This document shows, one piece after another, positions 1-6,281 of a stretch of 8,944 nt of DNA. How positions within the stretch are numbered: the first letter of the stretch is position 1; each line of letters begins with the position of its first letter. Position numbers and translations under genes: made by a program. The DNA is from Chloroflexota bacterium (GTDB lineage: Bacteria > Chloroflexota > Anaerolineae > Promineifilales > Promineifilaceae): the NCBI GenBank assembly GCA_024223125.1, contig JAAEOP010001049.1, forward strand, positions 1-8,944. The letters are read 5' to 3'. Under the pieces are notes generated by a model. The model had not been told where the DNA came from. It made no database searches and saw nothing but the letters and a program-made list of their open reading frames with translations.

Positions 1-94
1 AATCCTGACCTCGAACAGACAACATGGTCTCTTCGATAAATTGTCCCTGATTATAGGATGGCGTGATGATGGAAACGAGCGGTTGATTGTCCAT
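1..94 (-). CDS. GT2 family glycosyltransferase, N-terminal fragment (runs off the left edge)
   Basis: Translating the minus strand from the ATG at 94 gives 31 codons, still open at the window edge. The peptide begins MDNQPLVSIITPSYNQGQ and continues FIEETMLSV. The VSIITPSYNQGQFIEETMLSV pattern is the first beta strand and helix of the nucleotide-sugar binding fold of GT-A family 2 glycosyltransferases. The DxD motif and acceptor half lie outside the window, so donor and acceptor cannot be judged. It starts 7 bp after the stop of sulfotransferase E (TGA at 104-102). A GAG (103-101) sits 6 nt upstream of the ATG as a plausible ribosome binding site, inside the end of the preceding gene. This makes it the most downstream visible gene of the operon. 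Identification rests on a short but very characteristic stretch. Confidence 0.85.
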   Translation of the reverse strand, partial: MDNQPLVSIITPSYNQGQFIEETMLSVRGQD

Positions 95-101
95 GCCTAT
101 C

Positions 102-977
102 TCATGAATTGTAACCGAGCTTCGCGAGCATGTCGCTTGCAACAGCGGCTGTTATCTGAGGGGATGGGTCTACTTTGTGCAGTGAGCCTGGGTGGAGGCT
201 GTCTTTAGCATAAGCGATAGTATTTGCGTCTATGGGTTCACTCAGAAATGCGAATAACTTGGCGAGTTGTGCTTCCGGATCGGCAATCAATTCTTCATAC
301 CGAATTTCAGTATAGTGTTGGCTGCCAATCTCGTGTCCTGCTTGCTGCCCTTCCCAGACGCTGCACAGCCAAACCAACAAGGCACGCGGGTAGTTATCGG
401 GTTGTTGCCGCACTTGTGCCAGACATTCGTAAAATTCTGGGATATGGCTTGCATAATCCTCAAACATCAAGTAGTTCCAGTGGGTTTCCCAGTAACTTGG
501 TGGAAAACGTTTTGCAATTAGCTTTTCCAAAGATAAGGCCACATCACGGCCATGCCTGATGATGTGAATGAATTTTGCCTGGGGGAACATCGCGTGTATC
601 CAACGCAAGCGGAACACATTTAGAGGCAGCTTTTCCACCAGCCTCCGCCGTCCACTCAAGGTGAGGGCAAAGTGAAACCATTGGGCCAAGCGTTTTTGCT
701 CTTGTGAGTCTAGATCACTCTCATCCAGGTGTAACTTCCCCGACGCGTCCATTCCCCAGACGTTTCGGGATGGTTTTTGATGCAGCCAGATATATCGCGG
801 CTCAAATAAGTATACAAAATCAGGATGTTGGCCTAATATCTCGCCAAAGATCGTTGTTCCTGAACGCGGGCAGCCGACGATGAAGGTGACGTCTTTGATC
901 TTTCCAGGCCAGATTGGAGCGATGAATTTTCCCATTCTACGACTTAGTGCGCGGTGGAGGCCGGTGGAGTATGTCAT
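102..977 (-). CDS. PAPS-dependent sulfotransferase family protein (sulfotransferase E)
   Basis: A 291-residue protein of the Sulfotransfer_1/3 superfamily, expected to move sulfate from PAPS to a hydroxyl of the nascent glycan in the cytoplasm. The 5'-phosphosulfate loop is GCPRSGTT at residues 35-42. An EKLPLN segment at 115-120 matches the [ED]KTP-type motif of this family. The 3'-phosphate-binding strand-helix is FIHIIRHGRDVALS at 136-149, and a later IRYEELIADPEAQL segment is also typical. Start choice: a TTG at 995 would add six residues (MLIGQT), but AGGA at 984-987 lies 6 nt before the ATG at 977, so 977 is preferred. There is no signal peptide or membrane segment. It follows sulfotransferase D by 34 bp, and that gap plus the end of the upstream gene carries a long hairpin. 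It resembles sulfotransferase A more than the other three. The acceptor is unknown. Confidence 0.9.
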   Translation of the reverse strand: MTYSTGLHRALSRRMGKFIAPIWPGKIKDVTFIVGCPRSGTTIFGEILGQHPDFVYLFEPRYIWLHQKPSRNVWGMDASGKLHLDESDLDSQEQKRLAQWFHFALTLSGRRRLVEKLPLNVFRLRWIHAMFPQAKFIHIIRHGRDVALSLEKLIAKRFPPSYWETHWNYLMFEDYASHIPEFYECLAQVRQQPDNYPRALLVWLCSVWEGQQAGHEIGSQHYTEIRYEELIADPEAQLAKLFAFLSEPIDANTIAYAKDSLHPGSLHKVDPSPQITAAVASDMLAKLGYNS

Positions 978-983
978 GGTTTG

Positions 984-987
984 TCCT
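984..987 (-). promoter_or_regulatory. Shine-Dalgarno site of sulfotransferase E
   Basis: The minus strand reads AGGA, 6 nt upstream of the ATG at 977. It is the clearest ribosome binding site in the operon and decides the start in favour of 977 over the TTG at 995. It lies 9 nt past the downstream foot of the hairpin at 997-1048, so it stays exposed when the hairpin folds. Confidence 0.6.
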
Positions 988-996
988 ATCAGCAAG

Positions 997-1048
997 CGAT
1001 CTTCTCAAGCCTCATCGTGAGTTTTCATGATGAGGCTTGAGAAGATCG
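997..1048. repeat. Near-perfect inverted repeat spanning the sulfotransferase D stop codon
   Basis: Positions 997-1016 and 1029-1048 are exact reverse complements (20 bp, no mismatch). Inside them, 1018-1020 pair with 1025-1027. Positions 1017/1028 form the only mismatch, a G.T on the plus strand and an A.C on the minus strand. This leaves a 4-nt loop at 1021-1024. In the operon mRNA the stem contains the last codons and the TGA (1014-1012) of sulfotransferase D. Neither strand has a T-rich tract after the stem, so it does not look like an intrinsic terminator. It could be an intra-operon mRNA-stabilising or attenuating hairpin, or the trace of a templated inverted duplication. No second copy is visible in the window. 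Confidence 0.9.
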
Positions 1049-2064
1049 TAACGCCCGATCAGCAATTGACCAAATTGCTTGCCCGCGTGTCCGAATTTTC
1101 GCTTTTGCCACAACTCGTATAAGATGAGGAGCGTTTTATCCCAAAAGGTTTTATCACCCGAAATCGCTGTGTGCCAAGATAGAACGCTCCCTTTGTCGCG
1201 GCATGGCACTGCAAGCAAGCGTTCTTTGAGTTCGGCATAGTCATAGCCAAACTCTTTCAGAAATTGGGGACCCAGCGTATCAAGGTAGGTTTCTGCAAAG
1301 TGGCGGGTTTGTTTGGTTTTTCCGAGTTTGAGCCATTTTTCCATACTCGAGGTTGTGGGGCAGGCGTGTTTATGGATGCCGGAAGGATCGCCCATGCCCC
1401 CTGCAAGCGCTGGGGTTTTTCCGTATTCCAACATGTCTGGATGGTATTCCACCCCCAACCAGGCGCATATTTTCCGAATCTGACTGGTTGGCTCTTGTAC
1501 CAGGGATTCGTAATGAACAGTGTAGGCATGGTCTTGCAGGAGGCGGATACCCTCCAACATCTTATGGGGAGCAACCAGGAGGTTGTTGCGATGGCGAGGC
1601 AAGCGGATCCATTCACCTCGTATCCAGGTATTCAAGATAGACGCCAGGACGGATAGTGGGTTTCGCAAGAGAAAGATAAACCGGGCTTTGGGGAAAATCT
1701 GGTAGAGTTCGGGAATGATCAGATAATAAGTAGGTGTTTTATCCAGGAAGCGTGGTTTATTCAAACTTGTGCAGGCTTCATTGTAGAGTACGCAGGCCAT
1801 TTCGCGAATGGCTCGAATATAAGTTTCTTCGCCCTCGGGTAATTGGGCAAGAAAATCGTCAAGGGCGCGTCTGGCCCGATTGTGGAAGTATTCTGTCTCG
1901 ATGCCGCCGCGCCGTAGAGCATAGACGGTGTGAAGCATGATCCAGGGTTCGGCAGTGGTTCCGATTTCCGGATGCCCAGCCAGAATGCGCTGGAGCAGAG
2001 TGGAGCCAGCTCGGGGCTGAGAGATGACGAAGATTAGGTTTTCGCCTGATCGCGAAATAGTCAT
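1012..2064 (-). CDS. PAPS-dependent sulfotransferase family protein (sulfotransferase D)
   Basis: A 350-residue protein, the longest of the five sulfotransferases here. The 5'-phosphosulfate loop is SQPRAGST at residues 15-22, very near the N-terminus. A DKTP motif lies at 108-111, and the 3'-phosphate-binding region FIFLLRNPLSVLAS is at 129-142. These features place it with the Sulfotransfer_3-type bacterial enzymes, expected to sulfate a sugar hydroxyl using PAPS. About 80 residues follow the usual core (after the LGPQFLKEFGYD region), rich in aromatic and basic residues, of unknown role. The start is the ATG at 2064, 12 nt after the TAA of sulfotransferase C (2079-2077). No good Shine-Dalgarno sequence is visible, so translation probably depends on coupling to the upstream gene. 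The last 12 or so codons and the stop lie in the inverted repeat at 997-1048. The acceptor is unknown. Confidence 0.9.
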   Translation of the reverse strand: MTISRSGENLIFVISQPRAGSTLLQRILAGHPEIGTTAEPWIMLHTVYALRRGGIETEYFHNRARRALDDFLAQLPEGEETYIRAIREMACVLYNEACTSLNKPRFLDKTPTYYLIIPELYQIFPKARFIFLLRNPLSVLASILNTWIRGEWIRLPRHRNNLLVAPHKMLEGIRLLQDHAYTVHYESLVQEPTSQIRKICAWLGVEYHPDMLEYGKTPALAGGMGDPSGIHKHACPTTSSMEKWLKLGKTKQTRHFAETYLDTLGPQFLKEFGYDYAELKERLLAVPCRDKGSVLSWHTAISGDKTFWDKTLLILYELWQKRKFGHAGKQFGQLLIGRYDLLKPHHENSR

Positions 2065-2076
2065 AGTCGCATAGTT

Positions 2077-2925
2077 TTACCAGTCGCTATCTTGAACGTA
2101 TCCAGTTTCAATCGGGATAGGATCCATCAAGCGTTTGAAGGCAGCCTTGTGGGCGGGGGTGAAGTGTTGCTTCCAACTCCCGATTTGCCCTTTGCGGAAC
2201 GTCTGCGTCCCTCCAAATAAATTTTGAGCAATAGCTCGCGCAGTTTGTGGGGAAGAATCCAGCTCCAAATGTTGCAGAACTTTGGTGATTTCGACGCGTT
2301 GCTCAACTTCCGAACCACCCCCACGCTCACCTACTAATTTCTCGAAAGAACAAAAGCACACAAAATCTTGTGCCCGCCACTCCAAAATCCCCGCAAAACG
2401 TTCAGCTATACTTTGCAATTGGGGAAAACCATGCCCGTTATGCAATCCGGTAATGGAAGTCATAAGTTGCTCGTCAGTGGATAGTGTTTGATAGAAGTTA
2501 TGTAAAAAATGCGGAGGGGTTTGAACAATGTAACGGGCATGGGAAACAACGACGTCACGTGGGTCGCGGATTATAGCGATGGCCTTAATTTCTCGCGATG
2601 CACATAATTCTGCCAATGGAAGGGAATAAGGAGCATGAATGGTACCATAGCTGCCCCTCCTAATGCGCTGAAGAGCGCGGCGTACGGCAACGGGAGGCGC
2701 ATAAACCGGCCAATCCAAGCCAATGGGGATATGCGGTGGTTGTTGCGGGTTGCGTTCCGCCCAGTGCGCGAAGGTCGCATGGCCAAGATGCACTTGCGCG
2801 GCACGAATACCAGGAGTCAAATCCATGATTTTTGAAACCAGATGCGTACCAGCTTTAGGCAAACTGACAATTAAAATACGCGGGCCAGAGAAAAGATAGT
2901 GAAGTTGGGAAAACAGCGTTTTCAT
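2077..2925 (-). CDS. SULT-like sulfotransferase, Sulfotransfer_1 type (sulfotransferase C)
   Basis: A 282-residue protein with the full motif set of cytosolic-type sulfotransferases. It has the 5'-phosphosulfate loop SLPKAGTHL (21-29), an IHAPYS segment at 96-101 whose His97 matches the catalytic base of the family, the 3'-phosphate site RDPRDVVVS (120-128), and the C-terminal RKGQIGSWK (244-252). The last corresponds to the RKGxxGxWK signature that closes over PAPS. This is the most canonical of the five sulfotransferases and is very likely active. The start is the ATG at 2925, which overlaps the TGA of the upstream glycosyltransferase as ATGA. An upstream start at 3027 would add 34 residues read out of frame through that gene and is rejected. 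The ATGA overlap and lack of a Shine-Dalgarno sequence indicate translational coupling. The sulfated substrate cannot be read from the sequence. Confidence 0.93.
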   Translation of the reverse strand: MKTLFSQLHYLFSGPRILIVSLPKAGTHLVSKIMDLTPGIRAAQVHLGHATFAHWAERNPQQPPHIPIGLDWPVYAPPVAVRRALQRIRRGSYGTIHAPYSLPLAELCASREIKAIAIIRDPRDVVVSHARYIVQTPPHFLHNFYQTLSTDEQLMTSITGLHNGHGFPQLQSIAERFAGILEWRAQDFVCFCSFEKLVGERGGGSEVEQRVEITKVLQHLELDSSPQTARAIAQNLFGGTQTFRKGQIGSWKQHFTPAHKAAFKRLMDPIPIETGYVQDSDW

Positions 2926-3887
2926 GTAATTGTGCTGCCACGAGAGCGGCGTTTGAGATAAAACGCGGGAAATAGCAATCCGGCCAGTACTCGATAATCC
3001 AGATGGGCTGGCGAGAGCGCCAGGCATTGACGGTAGTAGTACCAGGCTTCCTTGCGCCGCTCAAAGACGGGCTGGCTGGCATCTGCCAAAACGCGGCGGG
3101 CTTGACGGGCAAAATGTCGGGCTTGCCATTTTTTCAACGCATTCCGGACACGACGCTGATCAGAACTGCGTTCTTCCAACCAGCAGGAGTGTTTCTGGTA
3201 GATGTATTGCCCAGCAGCAAGGTAGGTATCTGCGGGCGCGCTGGAAAGCCCGCCTCCGTGCAGTCGAATCTCACTTAGGGGCTCATGGCAATATACAGCC
3301 TGGTAATTCCGGGTAAGACGGATGCGCATTTCCCAGTCCTCCAAGATGGAGAGTTCGAGATCATGGAAACTCACTTGTTTCCAACTAGGATAATGTACCA
3401 TTTCCATGCGAAAAAGGCGGTGGCGCGGAAACTCGCGCGCAAAGGTTTGAATGAAGATATTCCCTTCCGGTGGGTGTTGGTGTTCTACCCATATCCCTTT
3501 GCGTTTGCCACCCGCTGTGAGGTAGTAACTATTAGAAAAAGCAATGCGCGCCCAGGTGTGTTGGCCTAAGATCTGGGCCTCCTGTTCGAGTTTACGCGGC
3601 AGATAGCGGTCATCGCCATCCACATAGGTGACGTAATCCCCGGTAACAGCATTGAGTGCATCCACCCGAGCCTGGGTGACCCCAGTGTTTTGTGCGTGGA
3701 AAATTGGGGTCACCAACCTGGGATAACGGGTGGCATACCCACCAATCACCTCCTGTGAGCCATCGGTGGACGCATCATCTACAACGATGATTTGGTGCGG
3801 ACGCAAGGTCTGGGTCAGCACGCTTTCGATGGCTTCGATGAGATAGGCTTTTTGGTTGTACGAAGTGATGTAAACGGATATCTTCAT
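2922..3887 (-). CDS. GT2 family glycosyltransferase
   Basis: A 321-residue GT-A fold glycosyltransferase. The N-terminus [12 protein letters not shown] is the classic family 2 first strand. IIVVDDAS at 33-40 gives the nucleotide-contacting Asp pair (37-38), YVDGDD (88-93) is the metal-binding DxD, and LEDWE (182-186) supplies the likely ED catalytic-base motif. The last 80 or so residues are basic and amphipathic (KKWQARHFARQARRV and YYYRQCLAL), possibly membrane-associated, with no clear transmembrane helix. The start is the ATG at 3887, which overlaps the TGA of sulfotransferase B in ATGA; a longer reading from 4049 would only add shadow sequence. The stop overlaps the start of sulfotransferase C in the same way. 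It probably adds one sugar to the lipid-linked repeat unit at the cytoplasmic membrane. Donor and linkage are unknown. Confidence 0.93.
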   Translation of the reverse strand: MKISVYITSYNQKAYLIEAIESVLTQTLRPHQIIVVDDASTDGSQEVIGGYATRYPRLVTPIFHAQNTGVTQARVDALNAVTGDYVTYVDGDDRYLPRKLEQEAQILGQHTWARIAFSNSYYLTAGGKRKGIWVEHQHPPEGNIFIQTFAREFPRHRLFRMEMVHYPSWKQVSFHDLELSILEDWEMRIRLTRNYQAVYCHEPLSEIRLHGGGLSSAPADTYLAAGQYIYQKHSCWLEERSSDQRRVRNALKKWQARHFARQARRVLADASQPVFERRKEAWYYYRQCLALSPAHLDYRVLAGLLFPAFYLKRRSRGSTIT

Positions 3888-4774
3888 GTCAACGGGTTTG
3901 GAGACAGGTAGCGGTTTATGGTTTTGAGGAATGTGTAGCGGTTGAGCCAATCGGGCAACAGAGAACTCCGTTGGAGGTAGGGAACACTCCGCCACTCTCC
4001 GTTGGATGAATACCATTGCGGGTAGAGCTGGTTCATCAACGGGATGCACCAGCGCTCAAAAACGGCGCGATGTTCCAGGCTCCAAGTTTGCCAGGGGTAA
4101 GGGGGGCGTATGCTTGGATTAATGCGCTTTGCCCGCGGAACGATGGCAGCTCGTAACTCTAACCAGGGTAGCATCTTTGGGAGTTGGGTATCCAAGGTTT
4201 CCAGGCGTACCAGCATAAAGCGGTCTGGAGCGTAGCATTGCAGGTCGCTTTCTATCAGGCGATTAACATAGGTCCAGTACCAACAAATACGGGCGAACCT
4301 ATCCATCTCGTCCCAGAGCGCGGGTTCCACATCACCACAGCGATCCCCCTCAATGCGCCCATCAATCCAGGCTTTTTCCAGGGGCGTGCAGTCTTCATAG
4401 AGATCGTGTCTCTCAGAGTGCCCGCTATACCATTGTTTGCTATAGGCTGAGGCAACCATGTCTAACCCATTACGCACCAGCCAAAGGAAGCGAGCTTCGG
4501 GAAATGTGGCTGCCAGCACAGGAATGATCAACGATAGGTTTTGGTTGGACTCACAATAGCGTTCCCCGCGAATGGAGATGGGCCGTGTTTCCTTCATAAG
4601 ACGACCAATTTCCGCCGCAGAGATTTCCCCGTGGCGGTAAGCGGAGGCTTCAAAAATAAGCTGGGGCGCTGGCTCATGGACACATGTACAGCCGTGAATC
4701 GCTGATAGTAGGTGGGCAATACTTCTGGAGCCAGCGCGGCCGGTGCTGAGGATAAACAATCTAGGGGGTATCAT
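3884..4774 (-). CDS. Sulfotransferase family protein with variant P-loop (sulfotransferase B)
   Basis: A 296-residue protein. [15 protein letters not shown] at residues 6-20 is the 5'-phosphosulfate loop in a variant form: the usual GTT/GST after the Arg-x-Gly is [18 protein letters not shown] at 96-109 is the 3'-phosphate-binding strand-helix. [14 protein letters not shown] segment (73-85) sits where other members carry [ED]KTP..N, and the rest is rich in Trp and acidic residues. The fold assignment is fairly secure, but activity is less certain than for its neighbours. The start is placed at the ATG at 4774; a TTG at 4783 would add three residues. The gene overlaps the end of the acetyltransferase by 14 nt in another reading frame, and its own frame stays open upstream through the G8 tract there. 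Its stop overlaps the next gene in ATGA. Confidence 0.85.
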   Translation of the reverse strand: MIPPRLFILSTGRAGSRSIAHLLSAIHGCTCVHEPAPQLIFEASAYRHGEISAAEIGRLMKETRPISIRGERYCESNQNLSLIIPVLAATFPEARFLWLVRNGLDMVASAYSKQWYSGHSERHDLYEDCTPLEKAWIDGRIEGDRCGDVEPALWDEMDRFARICWYWTYVNRLIESDLQCYAPDRFMLVRLETLDTQLPKMLPWLELRAAIVPRAKRINPSIRPPYPWQTWSLEHRAVFERWCIPLMNQLYPQWYSSNGEWRSVPYLQRSSLLPDWLNRYTFLKTINRYLSPNPLT

Positions 4775-5351
4775 AACTATCAATCTTTTTGATAAACTTT
4801 GCTGGTACCCCCCCCACCACAGTGTGGGAGGCTACACTTTTCGTAACCACTGCACCTGCAGCTATGACAGCGCCCTTGCCAATATGCACCCCCTGAGTAA
4901 CAACAACATTAGCGCCAATCCACACCCCATTTTCGATAACAATCGATGCCACCTTGGCCCCACGTGGTTTTCCCGGAACATAGATGAGGTTATGATTGAT
5001 GGTCTCAAATTGCACTCGCGGCCCAATCAAGACTTGATCGCCTATTTTCAAGTTCGCGGGGGGTGCAATAGAAAACCGGGCCCCACTATTGATGAAACTG
5101 GCGCCAATCTCAATATCAAAAGTGGTACGCGGTAGAATTTCTAATGGAGAGCGAATTTTAGCCTTGGAACTAATGCAAAAATTCAGGCGTTGTAGAATCC
5201 GTCTTCTGAAGGGATCCCACATGGGGACGGGAGGTACTGCATTGAACAGTGACAACCACAAGCTGAGGCGAATCTGCTGTCCAGCAGAGAGGCGTTGCCC
5301 CAAATCTGTCGGTACAGGAGGATAAGTTGGAAGAGGGGTGGGTGTTTTCAT
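4761..5351 (-). CDS. Left-handed beta-helix (hexapeptide repeat) O-acetyltransferase
   Basis: A 196-residue protein of the maltose/galactoside acetyltransferase and WcaF-like group, expected to transfer acetyl from acetyl-CoA to a sugar hydroxyl. After a Pro-rich N-terminus and a helical segment (about 25-60), hexapeptide-repeat coils follow: [21 protein letters not shown], then [31 protein letters not shown] and the closing [13 protein letters not shown]. His120 in ETINHN is in the position of the catalytic His of the family. Such enzymes work as trimers in the cytoplasm. The start is the ATG at 5351, 18 nt after sulfotransferase A, with no clear Shine-Dalgarno sequence. The VVGGV codons (about 179-182) contain eight consecutive G on the coding strand. 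It may acetylate positions that compete with or complement sulfation. The exact acceptor is unknown. Confidence 0.92.
   Translation of the reverse strand: MKTPTPLPTYPPVPTDLGQRLSAGQQIRLSLWLSLFNAVPPVPMWDPFRRRILQRLNFCISSKAKIRSPLEILPRTTFDIEIGASFINSGARFSIAPPANLKIGDQVLIGPRVQFETINHNLIYVPGKPRGAKVASIVIENGVWIGANVVVTQGVHIGKGAVIAAGAVVTKSVASHTVVGGVPAKFIKKIDSYDTP
4808..4815 (-). repeat. G8 homopolymer inside the acetyltransferase gene
   Basis: The plus strand has eight C in a row, i.e. G8 on the coding strand within codons for Val-Gly-Gly-Val near the C-terminus. Losing one G moves the reading into the frame of the downstream sulfotransferase, which has no stop between here and its ATG at 4774. Gaining one G leads to a TGA shortly after. 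This is a plausible slippage site, but no length variation can be observed from one sequence. Confidence 0.6.
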
Positions 5352-5369
5352 GCGTTCAAAATTTGTCTT

Positions 5370-6266
5370 TTACCACTGCATGTCAGTTGCGTAGCCTAAT
5401 TGGGCAAGTAGGTTACCAGCCATTTTCTTGAACAGTGCTCGGTCTTCCTGGGTGAATTCTTGTTGCCACCTCCCCAACGAATCATTATTCAAAGGTTTCG
5501 TGGCTTCGATGTTTTGCGGGAATTTTTTGACATCTCGTGAAGCAGTGCGAATGGTATAGTATTCCAATAATTGCTCATTCCAGGGTTCATTCAAAAAGAA
5601 CAGGATTCTTTCCAGGATATATTCAGGGCTTCGAATCAGATCTTCATACTTGATTTCCAAGTACCTTGCATCATTGGTGAAATAGTTACCAGCCTCAATA
5701 GCATCAATCCATTGTTGGATGCAAGGGCCAAGTGGACGACGGATGTTCGTTGGTACAAATTGACCATTTTGCTCTTTGACGCGCGGATGGGTGCGGATCG
5801 AGCAGGCCACGTCTCTACCATCTCGTATAACATGAATAAAACGAGCGTTGGGAAAAGCCCGAAAAATTTCAGAAATGTAAAGAATATTTGCCGGCGTTTT
5901 TTCCCCCCAACGGCTTTTGCCAACTCGGTGACTGTATTTCGCAAAAAACACATCAATGAACTCAGGTCTTGATGCCGCAGTGTGTATCATCTTTTGGACG
6001 AGCGACTTGGGAAGTTCAAAATTATGGGCGAGTTTTTCAATGCTAATGGCTTTGGGTGTAAATAGCCAACTTTCTGGCCCAATACAAATATTGGGATGCG
6101 AATCCAACATCACACGCAGCAGTGTGGTCCCGCTTCTGCCAGAGCCCCCAATGATTACCGCGTTAGCCTCTGAAACAGTTGTTGACCAATCCCAGGGGAA
6201 AGAAGTATCATTGCGCTCTTTTTGAAGTGTGCGTCGCACTCTACGGGAAATTTTTTTGAGGAACAT
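5370..6266 (-). CDS. PAPS-dependent sulfotransferase family protein (sulfotransferase A)
   Basis: A 298-residue protein with a strongly basic N-terminus (KKISRRVRRTLQK), followed by GGSGRSGTT at 40-48 (5'-phosphosulfate loop), GEKTP at 121-125, and FIHVIRDGRDVACS at 143-156 (3'-phosphate site). IKYEDLIRSPE and a terminal FKKMAGNLLAQLGY segment are typical of Sulfotransfer_3-type bacterial enzymes. The basic N-terminus may touch the membrane or nucleotide, but this is inference. A GTG at 6272 would add two residues; the ATG at 6266 is chosen, and neither has a clear Shine-Dalgarno sequence. The gene begins 15 nt after the flippase stop. Codons 4-6 contain an A7 run. Its base composition looks more AT-rich than the genes downstream. 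It resembles sulfotransferase E most (same loop style, IRxGRDVA, IxYE[ED]LI), so the two may be distant duplicates. Confidence 0.92.
   Translation of the reverse strand: MFLKKISRRVRRTLQKERNDTSFPWDWSTTVSEANAVIIGGSGRSGTTLLRVMLDSHPNICIGPESWLFTPKAISIEKLAHNFELPKSLVQKMIHTAASRPEFIDVFFAKYSHRVGKSRWGEKTPANILYISEIFRAFPNARFIHVIRDGRDVACSIRTHPRVKEQNGQFVPTNIRRPLGPCIQQWIDAIEAGNYFTNDARYLEIKYEDLIRSPEYILERILFFLNEPWNEQLLEYYTIRTASRDVKKFPQNIEATKPLNNDSLGRWQQEFTQEDRALFKKMAGNLLAQLGYATDMQW
6251..6257 (-). repeat. A7 run at the start of sulfotransferase A
   Basis: The plus strand has seven T at 6251-6257, read as A7 in codons 4-6 (Lys-Lys-Ile). Length change here would frameshift the enzyme at its very beginning. It may simply reflect Lys codon use. 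Confidence 0.4.
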
Positions 6267-6281
6267 TTTCACTTTTTGAAA

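Noticed and set aside
997..1048. Intrinsic terminator between sulfotransferases D and E
   Set aside because: The stem is strong but no T-rich tract follows on either strand, and the genes on both sides belong to the same tightly packed unit.
1264..1656. Plus-strand open frame of 130 codons opposite sulfotransferase D
   Set aside because: It lies fully antisense to a gene with clear family motifs and shows no domain of its own.
2926..3027. Longer N-terminus for sulfotransferase C starting at 3027
   Set aside because: The extra 34 residues are an out-of-frame reading of the upstream glycosyltransferase; the ATG at 2925 is coupled by ATGA.
3888..4049. Longer N-terminus for the GT2 glycosyltransferase starting at 4049
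   Set aside because: It overlaps the coding end of sulfotransferase B by over 160 bp, and the GT2 fold begins exactly at the ATG at 3887.
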